Positions 41,013-50,780 of a stretch of DNA of 64,000 nucleotides are shown here, in pieces. The notes under the pieces were generated by a model that saw only the letters and a list, made by a program, of their open reading frames with translations, did no database searches and was not told the DNA's origin. A program made the position numbers and the translations under genes. This DNA is from Staphylococcus sp. IVB6240. Its GTDB lineage: Bacteria > Bacillota > Bacilli > Staphylococcales > Staphylococcaceae. How positions within the stretch are numbered: the first letter of the stretch is position 1; each line of letters opens with the position of its first letter. The DNA is taken from positions 682,001-746,000 of the forward strand of contig NZ_CP094718.1 of NCBI RefSeq assembly GCF_025558425.1. The letters run 5' to 3'.

Positions 41013-42113
41013 ATGGCACCTTTATTAACATTTGATCAGGTTACCAAAATGTATGATGGATCAGTGATTTTAGACGGTATTGATATAGAGATTGAGTCTG
41101 GATATTTTTATACTATTCTAGGTTCCTCAGGTTGTGGTAAAACGACAATGCTGAAGCTGATTGCTGGTTTTGAGTCACCAGATGCGGGGAATATTGTCTA
41201 TCGTGGAAAAACAATTAATGATCTGCCTGCGAATAAGCGTCAAGTGAATACAGTGTTTCAAGATTATGCATTGTTTCCACACTTAAATGTTTATGACAAT
41301 GTGGCTTTTGGGTTGAAGCTGAAAAAGCTTAATAAAAAAGCGATTGATGAGAAAGTTAAAGAAGCATTAAAACTTGTGAAATTAGAATCATATATCCATA
41401 GTCCTATTCAAGCATTGAGTGGGGGACAAAAGCAGCGAATTGCGATTGCACGTGCCATTGTAAATGAGCCAGAAATTTTATTATTGGATGAATCATTGTC
41501 TGCGTTAGACCTTAAGTTACGTACAGAGATGCAATACGAATTAAGGGAGATTCAATCACGTTTAGGCATTACTTTTATCTTTGTAACGCATGATCAAGAA
41601 GAAGCGCTGGCACTCAGTGATTATATTTTTGTCATGCGTAGTGGAAAGGTAGAACAATTCGGGACGCCTATTGATATCTATGATGAACCAGTTAACCGTT
41701 ATGTTGCTGATTTTATCGGTGAATCTAATATTGTGGATGGTACGATGATTGAGGACTTTGTCGTGAATATATATGGGCAAGATTTTGATTGTGTGGACCA
41801 AGATATTGCACCGAATACACCTGTAGAAGTGGTAATTCGACCAGAAGATATTTCACTCGTTCCCGAAGAACAGGGGTTGTTTCAAGCAACGGTTTTATCA
41901 ACACTTTTCCGCGGTGTACATTATGAAATTATTTGTGAAGATCGCAAAGGTTATGAGTGGACAATACAATCTACAAAAAATGCTGATATTGGATCACGTG
42001 TAGGACTTGATTTTGAACCAGAAGCAATTCATATAATGGTACCTGGCGAAACAGAGGAAGAATTTGATGCACGTATTGAAGGATATGGAGATGGTAACGA
42101 TGAAACATCTTAA
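41013..42113 (+). CDS. potA: Spermidine/putrescine ABC transporter ATPase
   Basis: PotA powers polyamine import. The 366-residue ATPase has Walker [11 protein letters not shown] (about 36-45), Q-loop [13 protein letters not shown], signature [14 protein letters not shown], Walker [13 protein letters not shown] and the H-loop [10 protein letters not shown]-terminal TOBE domain (about 270-340) follows with VVIRPEDI. It overlaps potB by 14 bases; the four pot genes are tightly coupled. Confidence 0.95.
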   Translation: MAPLLTFDQVTKMYDGSVILDGIDIEIESGYFYTILGSSGCGKTTMLKLIAGFESPDAGNIVYRGKTINDLPANKRQVNTVFQDYALFPHLNVYDNVAFGLKLKKLNKKAIDEKVKEALKLVKLESYIHSPIQALSGGQKQRIAIARAIVNEPEILLLDESLSALDLKLRTEMQYELREIQSRLGITFIFVTHDQEEALALSDYIFVMRSGKVEQFGTPIDIYDEPVNRYVADFIGESNIVDGTMIEDFVVNIYGQDFDCVDQDIAPNTPVEVVIRPEDISLVPEEQGLFQATVLSTLFRGVHYEIICEDRKGYEWTIQSTKNADIGSRVGLDFEPEAIHIMVPGETEEEFDARIEGYGDGNDETS

Positions 42114-42906
42114 TCGATGGTTAGCCATTCCATATTGGCTGTGGATGATTGGATTTATCATTATACCAGTTGCATTACTTGTTTATTTTTCATTTGTTGA
42201 TTTGGAAGGTCATTTTTCACTGACAAACTATGAACAGTTTTTAACGTGGCGATATATGCGGATGTTATTAGAGTCAGTGATGTATGCTGGTATTATTACA
42301 ATTGTTTGCTTGTTGTTTAGTTATCCAGCAGCGTATTTCATCCGCCAATCTAAGCATGCAGCAAGTTGGTTATTAGTGATGATTATCCCAACATGGATGA
42401 ATCTACTACTTAAGACATATGCATTTATTGGTATTTTCAGTCATGATGGACTTATCAATCAGTTTTTAAGATTGTTGCATATTCCATCACAAACCATTTT
42501 ATTTACTGCACCTGCTTTTGTAATCGTTGCGGCATATATCTATTTACCATTTATGCTATTACCAATTTACAATAGTATGAAAGATATTCCGGATCAATTG
42601 TTTTATGCGGCACAAGACTTAGGTGCAAGTCCACTCACAATTGTTCGAAAAGTATTATTCCCACTAACAATTGAAGGGGTTAAGACTGGAATACAGGTAA
42701 CGTTTATTCCGGCACTTTCATTATTCATGATTACACGTTTGATTGCAGGAAATAAGGTCATCAATATCGGTACAGCGATTGAAGAACAATTTTTAGTGAT
42801 TCAGAACTTTGGTATGGGTGCAACGATTGCTTTATTCCTCGTGTTATTTATGATGATTACACTTATTTTCACACGCAGTAAAAATCAAGGAGGTATGTCA
42901 CGATGA
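42100..42906 (+). CDS. potB: Spermidine/putrescine ABC transporter permease PotB
   Basis: PotB is one of the two membrane subunits. The 268-residue protein has six helices and the EAA-type loop [22 protein letters not shown] (motif D-L-G-A-S...FP) that contacts PotA. I started at ATG 42100 ([13 protein letters not shown]), 8 bases after GGAGATGG; an ATG 36 bases earlier lies in the potA end and would add charged residues. It overlaps potC by 4 bases. Confidence 0.93.
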   Translation: MKHLNRWLAIPYWLWMIGFIIIPVALLVYFSFVDLEGHFSLTNYEQFLTWRYMRMLLESVMYAGIITIVCLLFSYPAAYFIRQSKHAASWLLVMIIPTWMNLLLKTYAFIGIFSHDGLINQFLRLLHIPSQTILFTAPAFVIVAAYIYLPFMLLPIYNSMKDIPDQLFYAAQDLGASPLTIVRKVLFPLTIEGVKTGIQVTFIPALSLFMITRLIAGNKVINIGTAIEEQFLVIQNFGMGATIALFLVLFMMITLIFTRSKNQGGMSR

Positions 42907-43715
42907 AATGGTATGGTAAAGCTTATTTATTCTTCCTCCTTGTCATACTGTATTTACCGATTTTCTTTTTGATGTTGTATTCGTTTAATAGTGCTGGGAA
43001 TATGGTACATTTTGAGAAGTTCACACTCGAACATTATCAAGCATTATTTGAAAATAAGCGACTACTGCAAGTTGTGTTTAATACGATTGCGATTGCACTG
43101 ATTGCCGCTGCTGTTTCAACAGTAATTGGACTTTTTGGTGCACTGGTCTTATACCAAATCAGACAACAAATGCTTAAAGTATCATTACTTACATTAAATA
43201 ATGTATTAATGGTTTCATCAGATGTTGTGATCGGTGCTTCATTTTTAATTATGTTTACAGCCATTGGTCACTACACAGGTTTTAGCTTAGGATTTACATC
43301 TGTGCTCGTATCACACATTGCCTTTTGTATTCCAATTGTGGTGATTGTCATATTACCAAAACTCTATGAAATGAATCATTCCATTATTAACGCGGGTAGA
43401 GATTTAGGTGCAACAGAATGGCAGTTGCTGACAAAAATTTTAATACCGCAATTAATGCCTGGGATTATCGGTGGATTTTTTATGGCATTGACATACTCAC
43501 TTGATGATTTTACAGTGAGCTTTTTCGTAACAGGGAATGGCTTTAGTGTATTATCTGTAGAAGTTTATTCTATGGCACGACGTGGTGTGAGTATGGAAAT
43601 TAATGCCATTTCTACATTGTTATTTGCTGTCATCATGATTGGTTTATTAGGTTATCAACTGCTGCAAAGACAACAGCGTAAAAATCAACTTAAAAGACGA
43701 GGAGTGGCACAATGA
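42903..43715 (+). CDS. potC: Spermidine/putrescine ABC transporter permease PotC
   Basis: PotC pairs with PotB to form the channel. The 270 residues contain six membrane helices and the coupling loop INAGRDLGATEWQLLTKILIPQL. The last residues (QLKRRGVAQ) are basic and cytoplasmic. AAGGAGG lies just upstream; the ATG overlaps the potB stop (ATGA), and its own stop overlaps the potD ATG in the same way. Confidence 0.93.
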   Translation: MKWYGKAYLFFLLVILYLPIFFLMLYSFNSAGNMVHFEKFTLEHYQALFENKRLLQVVFNTIAIALIAAAVSTVIGLFGALVLYQIRQQMLKVSLLTLNNVLMVSSDVVIGASFLIMFTAIGHYTGFSLGFTSVLVSHIAFCIPIVVIVILPKLYEMNHSIINAGRDLGATEWQLLTKILIPQLMPGIIGGFFMALTYSLDDFTVSFFVTGNGFSVLSVEVYSMARRGVSMEINAISTLLFAVIMIGLLGYQLLQRQQRKNQLKRRGVAQ

Positions 43716-44782
43716 AGCAATTTGTACAATTGATAGGCGGTGCACTCATACTAGGTATCATTAGTCTTGGTATTGGTTATTGGATTAGTCACGACAGTGT
43801 GAATAAAGAACAACAAGAATTGTATGTCTATAACTGGGGAGAGTACATCGATCCTGAATTGATTCATCAGTTTGAAAAAGAAACAGGCATTAAAGTCATC
43901 TATGAAACATTTGATTCAAATGAAGCGATGGAAGCAAAGATTAGAAATGGTGGAACGCACTATGATGTTGCTTTTCCAAGCGATTATACAATTGAGAAAA
44001 TGAAAAAATCTCAATTACTCATCCCATTAGATCATCAAAAAATCCCAAATATGAAACATTTAGATTCCTATTATATGGATCAACCATTTGATAAAAATAA
44101 TGTCTATTCTTTACCATACTTTTTTGGTACGGTCGGTATTTTATATGATCGTGAAAAATATCCTGATATGACGTTTGAACATTGGACTGATTTGAAAGAT
44201 CCTAGATTGGCAAATGATGTCATTTTAGTGGATGGTGCCCGTGAAGTGATAGGGTTTGGATTAAACAGTCTTGGGTATAGTTTGAATGATACAGACACAC
44301 ATCACTTAAGTGAAGCAGAAGCGCATCTTAAAACATTTGCACCTAATATTCGAGGTGTTGTTGGAGATGAAGTAACCATGATGTTTGAACAACATGAGGC
44401 GAGTGTCGCTGTTATTTGGAGTGGCTCTGCAGCACCGTTATTCCAAGAGGATGACAGATTTGATTATGTTGTTCCAAAAGACGGCTCTAACTTATGGTTT
44501 GATAATATGGTCATTCCAAAAACAGCTCAAAATGTTGAAGGTGCTCATAAATTTATGAACTTTTTATTAGACCCTAAAGTAAACCGTCAAAACACCGAGT
44601 GGGTCGCATATGGGACGCCAAATAAAACAGCAAGAGAAATGTTACCAGATGAAATTAAGAATGATACACGCGTATATCCCACTGAAGAAACACAGAAACG
44701 TTTAGAAGTATATAAAGATCTTGGAACAGATGTATTAAGTGAATACAATGAGCGATTCTTGAACTTCAAGATGGGACTGTGA
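43712..44782 (+). CDS. potD: Spermidine/putrescine-binding protein PotD
   Basis: PotD captures the polyamine outside the membrane. The 356-residue protein is a type 1/2 periplasmic-binding fold: LYVYNWGEYIDPELI at the N-lobe start, YDVAFPSDYTIEKM, and YSLPYFFGTVGILYD. Its N terminus has one hydrophobic helix (about 5-26) but no lipobox cysteine, so it is probably held by an uncleaved signal anchor instead of a lipid. It is last of the four overlapping pot genes. Confidence 0.92.
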   Translation: MKQFVQLIGGALILGIISLGIGYWISHDSVNKEQQELYVYNWGEYIDPELIHQFEKETGIKVIYETFDSNEAMEAKIRNGGTHYDVAFPSDYTIEKMKKSQLLIPLDHQKIPNMKHLDSYYMDQPFDKNNVYSLPYFFGTVGILYDREKYPDMTFEHWTDLKDPRLANDVILVDGAREVIGFGLNSLGYSLNDTDTHHLSEAEAHLKTFAPNIRGVVGDEVTMMFEQHEASVAVIWSGSAAPLFQEDDRFDYVVPKDGSNLWFDNMVIPKTAQNVEGAHKFMNFLLDPKVNRQNTEWVAYGTPNKTAREMLPDEIKNDTRVYPTEETQKRLEVYKDLGTDVLSEYNERFLNFKMGL

Positions 44783-44876
44783 CATAATAAGTTTATATAT
44801 AAAATAATGATCGTTCATGCATTGTGAAAAGTGTATCGACTCAATATAATATAAGGAAATAACAAGGAGTGACGAT

Positions 44877-45914
44877 ATGACAGGCGAAGTATATACACAA
44901 ATTAGACGACCTGTAAATCGACTAGCTGAAAAGATCATGGGCTGGTTGAGTTGGTTATTAATATTAGGGACAACAGTCATCGCGATGTTCTTTGGACTTG
45001 TCTTATTTAGTAATGAAAATTCTATACAAAATTTAGAAATAGAACTTGCGAATAACCCGACAGTACAGAACATACTGACGAACTATAATTTAACAGTAAC
45101 AGAATTAGTGATTCAACTACAAAATGGTGTTTGGGCATTTATTGTATATTTAATCGTATGCTTGTTAATTTCATTTTTAGCATTGATTTCAATGAATCAT
45201 CGTATTCTTTCAGGTATTTTATTTTTAATAGTGGCTTTAATTACATTGCCATTGATTTTCATATTAGTCCCTATCTTTTTCTTTATTGTGGCTTTAATGA
45301 TGTTTGGTCGTAAAGATCGCCTGGAATCTGTTCCAGTATATGATGCATTTCAATTTGAACAATCTAGACCAGTTCACGAACCACAATATGAGGCACAACG
45401 AGAAGTGGCACAACCACAAGAATCAACAGTACAGAAGAAATCAGAAGACGAGTTGACAGAACAACCATCTGACACAGCATTTATGTCACGTTCAGCAAAG
45501 TACCATCATAAACAATCTGATGCGACAGAAACTGAGAGTCATATAACAGAAGAAGAGAATCATTTAGATGATACTTTAGTAAAAGATACCGAAACAGATT
45601 ATACAGATACCTCTTCACACAATGATGATGTAAACTCGGAAGATAATTATGCCTATACGTATCATACACAAGAAGATACAGTGCCGTTGTCAAAAGAAAC
45701 ATTAAAACAACAGAAGAAGGAAGAAAAGGCACAATTAAAAGCAGAACGAAAAGCTGCTCGTAAAGCTAAAAAAGTTTATGAGAAAGAACAGCGTCAAAAT
45801 AGACCAAGTGCATCATCTCAGCGTCGTCAAAATTATGAAGATCGCATGAAGATGAATCAAGAGAGAAGTCATACACAAGATACACCAGAAGATGTAAAAA
45901 AAGAAGAAAAATAA
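44877..45914 (+). CDS. auxB: Membrane protein with long charged tail, AuxB-like
   Basis: The 345-residue protein has three or four hydrophobic helices (about 22-46, 85-108, 112-132, 133-150), then some 195 residues of Gln/Glu/Asp/Lys-rich, probably disordered cytoplasmic tail with a basic end (KAERKAARKAKKVYEKEQRQN). The position directly after potD is that of S. aureus auxB (SAUSA300_1003 as I recall), reported with auxA to stabilise lipoteichoic acid. No enzyme motif is visible; the symbol rests on synteny and topology. AAGGAG lies 8 bases before ATG, and it is followed by a terminator. Confidence 0.7.
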   Translation: MTGEVYTQIRRPVNRLAEKIMGWLSWLLILGTTVIAMFFGLVLFSNENSIQNLEIELANNPTVQNILTNYNLTVTELVIQLQNGVWAFIVYLIVCLLISFLALISMNHRILSGILFLIVALITLPLIFILVPIFFFIVALMMFGRKDRLESVPVYDAFQFEQSRPVHEPQYEAQREVAQPQESTVQKKSEDELTEQPSDTAFMSRSAKYHHKQSDATETESHITEEENHLDDTLVKDTETDYTDTSSHNDDVNSEDNYAYTYHTQEDTVPLSKETLKQQKKEEKAQLKAERKAARKAKKVYEKEQRQNRPSASSQRRQNYEDRMKMNQERSHTQDTPEDVKKEEK

Positions 45915-45917
45915 AAT

Positions 45918-45973
45918 AAAACAAGCTAGAAACAGTTGTTATGATATACAATATGTTTCTAGCTTGTTTTTTA
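45918..45973 (+). terminator. Intrinsic terminator of auxB
   Basis: AAAACAAGCTAGAAAC and GTTTCTAGCTTGTTTT form a 16-bp stem with a 21-base loop and T run. Confidence 0.88.
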
Positions 45974-46042
45974 TGGGTAAAATAGAAAAAAGTGATAAAT
46001 TATGTTTAAATTTAAATTAAACAACATTCTAAAGGAGGAAAA

Positions 46043-46525
46043 ATGATGTCAGATAATTATTCATATCAGTCATATCAAGAACCAATATCACCACAAATGG
46101 AACCAAACAAACCATTCAATAGAAAAATTGAAAAGGTATTAACTTGGATTGGGCTTGTGTTACACCTTATCTGGGCACTTATTTTAACAGGTGCAGCAGC
46201 TATGGTACCTAAACTACAATCGGAAAATCCAGAAGTAAGACAAGCATTAATGGAACAAGGTCAAGATCCAGATATATTAAATAGTATTAATCCTACAACA
46301 TATATCATCTTGGCAGTAGTTATGACAGTGATTCCATTCATCTTAGCTTTAATTGCTGTCTTCTTATTCAAAAAAGCAGTATTAGCAGGTATTTTATTAA
46401 TTCTAGCAGCTGTATTAAGCGTCATCTTAAGTGGTAGCTTTATTGCAGCACTTTTATGGTTAGTAGCAGCGATTATGTTATTCGTGCGTAAACCAAAAAA
46501 TCCACATTATGTGGTATCTAATTAA
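46043..46525 (+). CDS. DUF4064-type small membrane protein
   Basis: The 160-residue protein has a Gln/Pro/Tyr-rich N terminus (1-25), a first helix (about 33-55), an extracellular segment with NPEVRQALMEQGQDPDI, then three hydrophobic spans (about 86-152). This is the DUF4064 layout common in staphylococci. Two ATG codons (46043, 46046) follow AAGGAGG; either may serve. It stands alone between two terminators. Function unknown; it may share membrane context with AuxB. Confidence 0.8.
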   Translation: MMSDNYSYQSYQEPISPQMEPNKPFNRKIEKVLTWIGLVLHLIWALILTGAAAMVPKLQSENPEVRQALMEQGQDPDILNSINPTTYIILAVVMTVIPFILALIAVFLFKKAVLAGILLILAAVLSVILSGSFIAALLWLVAAIMLFVRKPKNPHYVVSN

Positions 46526-46547
46526 GAATTTATTAAAGTTCAGACTG

Positions 46548-46590
46548 AAAAAAAGTGAGGCAGCAATTATGGCTGTCTCACTTTTTTGGA
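46548..46590 (+). terminator. Intrinsic terminator of the DUF4064 gene
   Basis: AAAAAAAGTGAGGCAG and CTGTCTCACTTTTTT pair with one G-U around a 9-base loop. Confidence 0.85.
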
Positions 46591-46640
46591 TTAAATAGAG
46601 ATAAAATATAATCAATTTATTTACTTGGAAATGGGGGTGT

Positions 46641-46770
46641 CAGTGTCCATGAAGTAGAACTTTCGACAGAACTGAGAGCACTAAACATAGCTCTACAAAA
46701 TTTGGGAATCAATTTTGATCGCTGTTCGAGTTCTGTTCGAGTTCTAAACGCTTCTCTCACAACCTCGTTG
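46641..46770. repeat. Copy A (diverged) of the covarying intergenic repeat
   Basis: It shares with copies B and C the start CAGTGT, TTTCGACAGA, and the end GTTCTAAACGCTTCTCTCACAACCTCGTT; the middle differs. The main stem is kept as AGTAGAACT (46653-46661) with AGTTCTGTT (46729-46737), where a T-to-C change is matched by A-to-G relative to copy B. It abuts copy B. Confidence 0.75.
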
Positions 46771-46773
46771 TAT

Positions 46774-46891
46774 CAGTGTTCGAGAAGCAGAATTTTCGAC
46801 AGATTTTCGCGATTCGATAAAATCAAAAAGCGATTTTACTCATCGCTCGAATTCTGCTCAAATTCTAAACGCTTCTCTCGCAACCTCGTTA
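46774..46891. repeat. Copy B of the covarying intergenic repeat
   Basis: About 118 bases, nearly collinear with copy C 16 kb away (roughly nine-tenths identical by eye). The outer stem is AGCAGAATT (46786-46794) with AATTCTGCT (46850-46858). Four linked positions inside (46811 G, 46824 C, 46832 G, 46843 C) are A, T, A, T in copy C. It begins 6 bases after the UPF0637 stop on the minus strand. Confidence 0.85.
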
Positions 46892-46897
46892 CATTAA

Positions 46898-47509
46898 TTA
46901 TCGGTAAAATTTAAGTAAATAATCAAATGTTTCTTCTAGAAAAGCAATGAATCGCTCATCATCTGCAAGTTCGGGAGCACCTGGTTTGAGAGAACGTGCA
47001 ACAAAGAATTCGCCTTTCTTTACATTCTTGGCACGCTGAATCCCTTTTTCAACATCCTCTTCTGATAAATGGCTGATTTTAGATTTATCAGGTTTTGTAT
47101 GATCGAGTGAGATTTGAAAGTCAGAAGGAAGTGTGATTAAAGTTTCCCAATTTCTTTCAAATGCTTCGACATCTTTTGCTTTATTCGGATTTTCATGCAT
47201 CATGCCATACATCACAAAGAGATGGTCTTCAAATAAGCCAATTTGGAAATGTGGTAACATTTTATACCCGCGTACGTTTGTTGCAATTGCGACCCATGTA
47301 TCTTTTGGAGGATTCACAGTACGTCGTGCATGTTTTGCCACGTGTGGGTAAAAAGTCTCACCAGTGACGCTTTCTAGATATTCCGCAAAATAGTCTCCTA
47401 ATGCACGGAGTTGTGGTCGAATGTGTTTATCAAGGGCTGACATGCGTTCAGCTAATCCATCGACTTCAAAAACTTTAAAATCTTCTTTATCAAATGTATA
47501 ACGGCCCAT
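46898..47509 (-). CDS. UPF0637 (YktB-like, DUF1054) protein
   Basis: This 203-residue soluble protein begins [23 protein letters not shown] and contains [17 protein letters not shown], matching UPF0637/DUF1054 in sequence and length (204 in S. aureus). No catalytic motif is known. It is divergent from the inositol phosphatase gene with 111 bases between. Its stop is followed almost at once by repeat copies B and A rather than by an ordinary terminator. Confidence 0.88.
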   Translation of the reverse strand: MGRYTFDKEDFKVFEVDGLAERMSALDKHIRPQLRALGDYFAEYLESVTGETFYPHVAKHARRTVNPPKDTWVAIATNVRGYKMLPHFQIGLFEDHLFVMYGMMHENPNKAKDVEAFERNWETLITLPSDFQISLDHTKPDKSKISHLSEEDVEKGIQRAKNVKKGEFFVARSLKPGAPELADDERFIAFLEETFDYLLKFYR

Positions 47510-47570
47510 AGGAAACCTCCTAAATTATATTAGAATGTCTTTATTGTAGCATATCTCAAAACGTGTCACA

Positions 47571-47598
47571 TTCAAATTCAACCATTTTCATGTATAAT
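47571..47598 (+). promoter_or_regulatory. Candidate promoter of the inositol phosphatase gene
   Basis: TTCAAA and a perfect TATAAT are 16 bases apart, 22 bases before the ATG. Confidence 0.5.
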
Positions 47599-47620
47599 AG
47601 AATCATTAGGAGTGAGGCAT

Positions 47621-48436
47621 ATGCATTTATACGATTATGCGAAACAGCTCGTGTTAGAAGCGGGTAATCATTTGAGAAAATGGATGAATGAATCAATAGA
47701 TATTGAAACGAAGTCAAATCCCAATGACCTCGTGACAAATGTGGATAAAGCAGTAGAAACTTTTTTAGTAGATGAAATAAAAACCACTTATCCCAATCAT
47801 CAAATTATTGGAGAAGAAGGTCACGGTCATGATGTGACAGATTTACAAGGGATTGTATGGGTGATTGATCCCATTGATGGTACATTAAACTTTGTTCATC
47901 AAAGTGAAAATTTTGCGATTTCAGTAGGAATTTTTAAAGATGGCGAGCCGTATGCCGGGTTTGTGTATGATGTCATGGCTGATACGTTATATCATGCAAA
48001 AGCAGGATTTGGCGCATATAAAAATGAACGTTTATTAGAACCGATTGTAGATACACAATTAGCACAAAGTGTTATTGGGATGAATCCAAACTGGTTAGCA
48101 GCTAAGAAGATTACGCCAGTGTTAGCACCTATTATTAGTGATTCAAGAACAGCGCGTGCATATGGTTCAGCAGCGTTAGAAATTGTTTATGTCGCAACAG
48201 GTCAATTAGCTGCATACATCACACCAAGATTACAACCTTGGGATTTTGCAGGTGGGATGATTATCTTACATGAAGTAGGTGGCGTTGTAACGAATTTCAT
48301 GGGTGATCCACTAACGATTACAAACCCTGATTCTGTGATTGTTGGAAATAAAGGTGTCCATGATGTCATTCTTAAAAAATATATGCAACCACATCATGAT
48401 TTCTTAGCACCATGGCATACAAATTATCGCAGTTAA
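47621..48436 (+). CDS. Inositol monophosphatase family protein
   Basis: The 271-residue enzyme belongs to the Mg2+-dependent IMPase/FIG superfamily. It shows DLVTNVDKAVE, IGEEGHG (metal Glu), WVIDPIDGTLNFVH (metal Asp-Ile-Asp motif, about 83-96) and the C-terminal WDFAGGMIILHEVGG. Substrate cannot be told; relatives dephosphorylate inositol phosphate, NADP or 3'-phosphoadenosine phosphate. I started at ATG 47621, 8 bases after AGGAG; a GTG 9 bases earlier overlaps that site. Confidence 0.9.
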   Translation: MHLYDYAKQLVLEAGNHLRKWMNESIDIETKSNPNDLVTNVDKAVETFLVDEIKTTYPNHQIIGEEGHGHDVTDLQGIVWVIDPIDGTLNFVHQSENFAISVGIFKDGEPYAGFVYDVMADTLYHAKAGFGAYKNERLLEPIVDTQLAQSVIGMNPNWLAAKKITPVLAPIISDSRTARAYGSAALEIVYVATGQLAAYITPRLQPWDFAGGMIILHEVGGVVTNFMGDPLTITNPDSVIVGNKGVHDVILKKYMQPHHDFLAPWHTNYRS

Positions 48437-48442
48437 AGATAA

Positions 48443-48488
48443 AAGAGAGGGATATGATACAAGCTCAGCATGTCATATCCCTCTCAAA
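48443..48488 (+). terminator. Terminator shared by the IMPase gene and ylaF
   Basis: GAGAGGGATATGA and TCATATCCCTCTC form a 13-bp stem with a 15-base loop between two convergent genes; T and A runs are short. Confidence 0.75.
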
Positions 48489-48512
48489 TATTTATGTGGT
48501 GCGTTGAAGATG

Positions 48513-48698
48513 TTATAACCAGTCATTCTCACGATATTTTTTCTTCAATGTAAAGCCATAACCAAATGTTACCATCATCAATGCGAATGTAATCACCATC
48601 CACAATACGCTGCCGGCAGCAATAGCAAAACTAAACATTGTTAAAAAGAAAACGGCAATAATTGCCAAAACTAGAAAAATAGTTTTAGATTTTTGCAT
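48513..48698 (-). CDS. Small two-helix membrane protein (YlaF-like, DUF5325)
   Basis: This 61-residue protein has two hydrophobic helices (about 6-25 and 28-47) and a basic, polar tail KKKYRENDWL. Size, sequence character and its place divergent from typA match YlaF/DUF5325 of Bacillus (ylaF-typA). I started at ATG 48696-48698 after GAGGTGGGG; a start 4 codons earlier lies in the ribosome site. Function unknown. Confidence 0.75.
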   Translation of the reverse strand: MQKSKTIFLVLAIIAVFFLTMFSFAIAAGSVLWMVITFALMMVTFGYGFTLKKKYRENDWL

Positions 48699-48795
48699 TC
48701 TTAACCCCACCTCATACTTTCATCTGTGCATTTCTATGATATAATAAACAAGTTACAAAAGAAAGTGGCAATTTACTCATGAAAGGAATTACAGT

Positions 48796-50643
48796 ATGAC
48801 AAGTAGAAGAGAAGATGTACGCAACATTGCGATTATTGCTCACGTTGACCATGGTAAAACAACATTGGTCGATGAATTATTAAAACAATCAGGTATTTTC
48901 CGTGAGAACGAGCATGTTGAAGAACGTGCAATGGACTCAAATGACATTGAAAGAGAACGTGGTATTACGATTTTAGCGAAAAATACTGCGATCGATTATA
49001 AAGGGACACGAATTAATATTTTAGATACACCTGGTCACGCAGACTTTGGTGGTGAAGTAGAACGTATTATGAAAATGGTAGACGGGGTTGTTCTTGTTGT
49101 TGATGCTTACGAAGGTACAATGCCGCAAACACGTTTTGTATTGAAAAAAGCGTTAGAGCAAAACTTAAAACCGGTTGTTGTTGTCAATAAAATTGATAAA
49201 CCATCAGCACGTCCTGAAGGGGTTGTTGATGAAGTATTAGATTTATTTATCGAGTTAGATGCGAATGATGAACAATTAGAATTCCCTGTTGTTTATGCTT
49301 CAGCAGTGAACGGTACAGCAAGTCTTGATTCAGATAAACAAGATGAAAACATGCAATGTTTATATGAAACAATTATGGATTACGTACCAGCACCAATTGA
49401 TAACCGTGATGAGCCTTTACAATTCCAACCAGCATTATTAGACTATAACGATTACGTTGGACGTATTGGTATTGGTCGTGTATTCCGTGGAACAATTAAA
49501 GTAGGAGACAGTGTTTCATTATTGAAATTAGACGGATCTGTTAAAAACTTCCGTGTAACGAAAATTTTTGGTTTCTTTGGCTTAAAACGCGAAGAAATTC
49601 AAGAAGCTTACGCTGGTGATCTTATCGCTGTTTCAGGTATGGAAGATATTAACGTAGGTGAAACAATTACACCTCAAGACAAACAAGAAGCATTACCAGT
49701 TCTACGTATCGATGAACCAACATTAGAAATGACGTTCCGTGTAAATAACTCACCATTCGCAGGTCGCGAAGGTCAGTTCGTAACAGCACGTCAAATCCAA
49801 GAACGTTTAGATACACAATTGGAAACAGATGTATCTCTTAAAGTAACACCAACAGATTCACCGGATGCATGGACGGTTGCAGGTCGTGGTGAGTTACACT
49901 TATCTATCTTAATTGAAAACATGCGCCGTGAAGGTTTTGAATTACAAGTATCAAAACCACAAGTTATCTTAAAAGACATCGATGGTGAACTTCATGAACC
50001 ATTCGAACGTGTTCAAGCAGAAGTTCCAGAAGAATATGCGGGAGCAATCATTGAATCACTTGGACAACGTAAAGGTGAAATGGTTGATATGGTTACAACA
50101 GATAATGGATTAACACGTTTAATCTTTAACGTACCTGCACGTGGTTTAATCGGTTATACAACTGAGTTTATGTCAATGACTCGTGGTTATGGTATTATCA
50201 ACCATACATTTGATGAATTCCGTCCACGTATTAAAGGTCGTCTTGGTGGTCGACGTAACGGTGTGCTTGTATCGATGGACCAAGGTAGTGCGAGTGAATA
50301 TGCGATTTTAGGTTTAGAAGATCGTGGTGTCAATTTTATGGAACCAGGTACAGAAGTGTATGAAGGTATGATCGTAGGACAAAACAACCGTGAAAATGAC
50401 TTAACAGTAAACATCACAAAAATTAAGCATCAAACGAACGTTCGTTCAGCAACGAAAGATCAAACTGAAACAATGAAAAAACCACGTATTTTGTCACTTG
50501 AAGAAGCACTTGAATTTATTAATGATGATGAACTTGTCGAAGTAACACCTGAAAATGTTCGTTTAAGAAAGAAAATTTTAAACAAAGGTCAACGCGAAAA
50601 AGAAGCAAAACGTATCAAACAAATGATGGAAGATAACGCATAA
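48796..50643 (+). CDS. typA: Ribosome-associated GTPase TypA/BipA
   Basis: BipA is a translational GTPase that assists 50S assembly and stress adaptation. The 615-residue protein has G1 AHVDHGKTT (15-23), G2 ERERGITI, G3 DTPGHADFG and G4 NKIDKP. The EF-G-like domains II, III and V and the BipA-specific C-terminal domain follow (GRLGGRRNGVLVSMDQG). ATG lies behind GAAAGGAATT. Monocistronic, with a stem-loop after the stop. Confidence 0.96.
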   Translation: MTSRREDVRNIAIIAHVDHGKTTLVDELLKQSGIFRENEHVEERAMDSNDIERERGITILAKNTAIDYKGTRINILDTPGHADFGGEVERIMKMVDGVVLVVDAYEGTMPQTRFVLKKALEQNLKPVVVVNKIDKPSARPEGVVDEVLDLFIELDANDEQLEFPVVYASAVNGTASLDSDKQDENMQCLYETIMDYVPAPIDNRDEPLQFQPALLDYNDYVGRIGIGRVFRGTIKVGDSVSLLKLDGSVKNFRVTKIFGFFGLKREEIQEAYAGDLIAVSGMEDINVGETITPQDKQEALPVLRIDEPTLEMTFRVNNSPFAGREGQFVTARQIQERLDTQLETDVSLKVTPTDSPDAWTVAGRGELHLSILIENMRREGFELQVSKPQVILKDIDGELHEPFERVQAEVPEEYAGAIIESLGQRKGEMVDMVTTDNGLTRLIFNVPARGLIGYTTEFMSMTRGYGIINHTFDEFRPRIKGRLGGRRNGVLVSMDQGSASEYAILGLEDRGVNFMEPGTEVYEGMIVGQNNRENDLTVNITKIKHQTNVRSATKDQTETMKKPRILSLEEALEFINDDELVEVTPENVRLRKKILNKGQREKEAKRIKQMMEDNA

Positions 50644-50678
50644 TCCTTAACATCTAATGAATCATTTTTAACATACAT

Positions 50679-50732
50679 GAGACTTATTTCAATCGAGTTT
50701 GAGTTCAAAAACTTGATTTAGAAGTAAGTCTC
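50679..50732 (+). terminator. Stem-loop after typA
   Basis: GAGACTTA and TAAGTCTC close a long hairpin with AATCGAGTTT/AAACTTGATT pairing inside. The following sequence (ATTTACTATATTT) has no clean T run, so termination may be partial. Confidence 0.5.
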
Positions 50733-50780
50733 ATTTACTATATTTCATATTGTAGATAGATAATTAGGAGGATGTTTAGC

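Noticed and set aside
46702..46914. 70-codon frame across repeat copies A and B
   Set aside because: It follows the repeat sequence and ends in the opposite gene; no coding signal.
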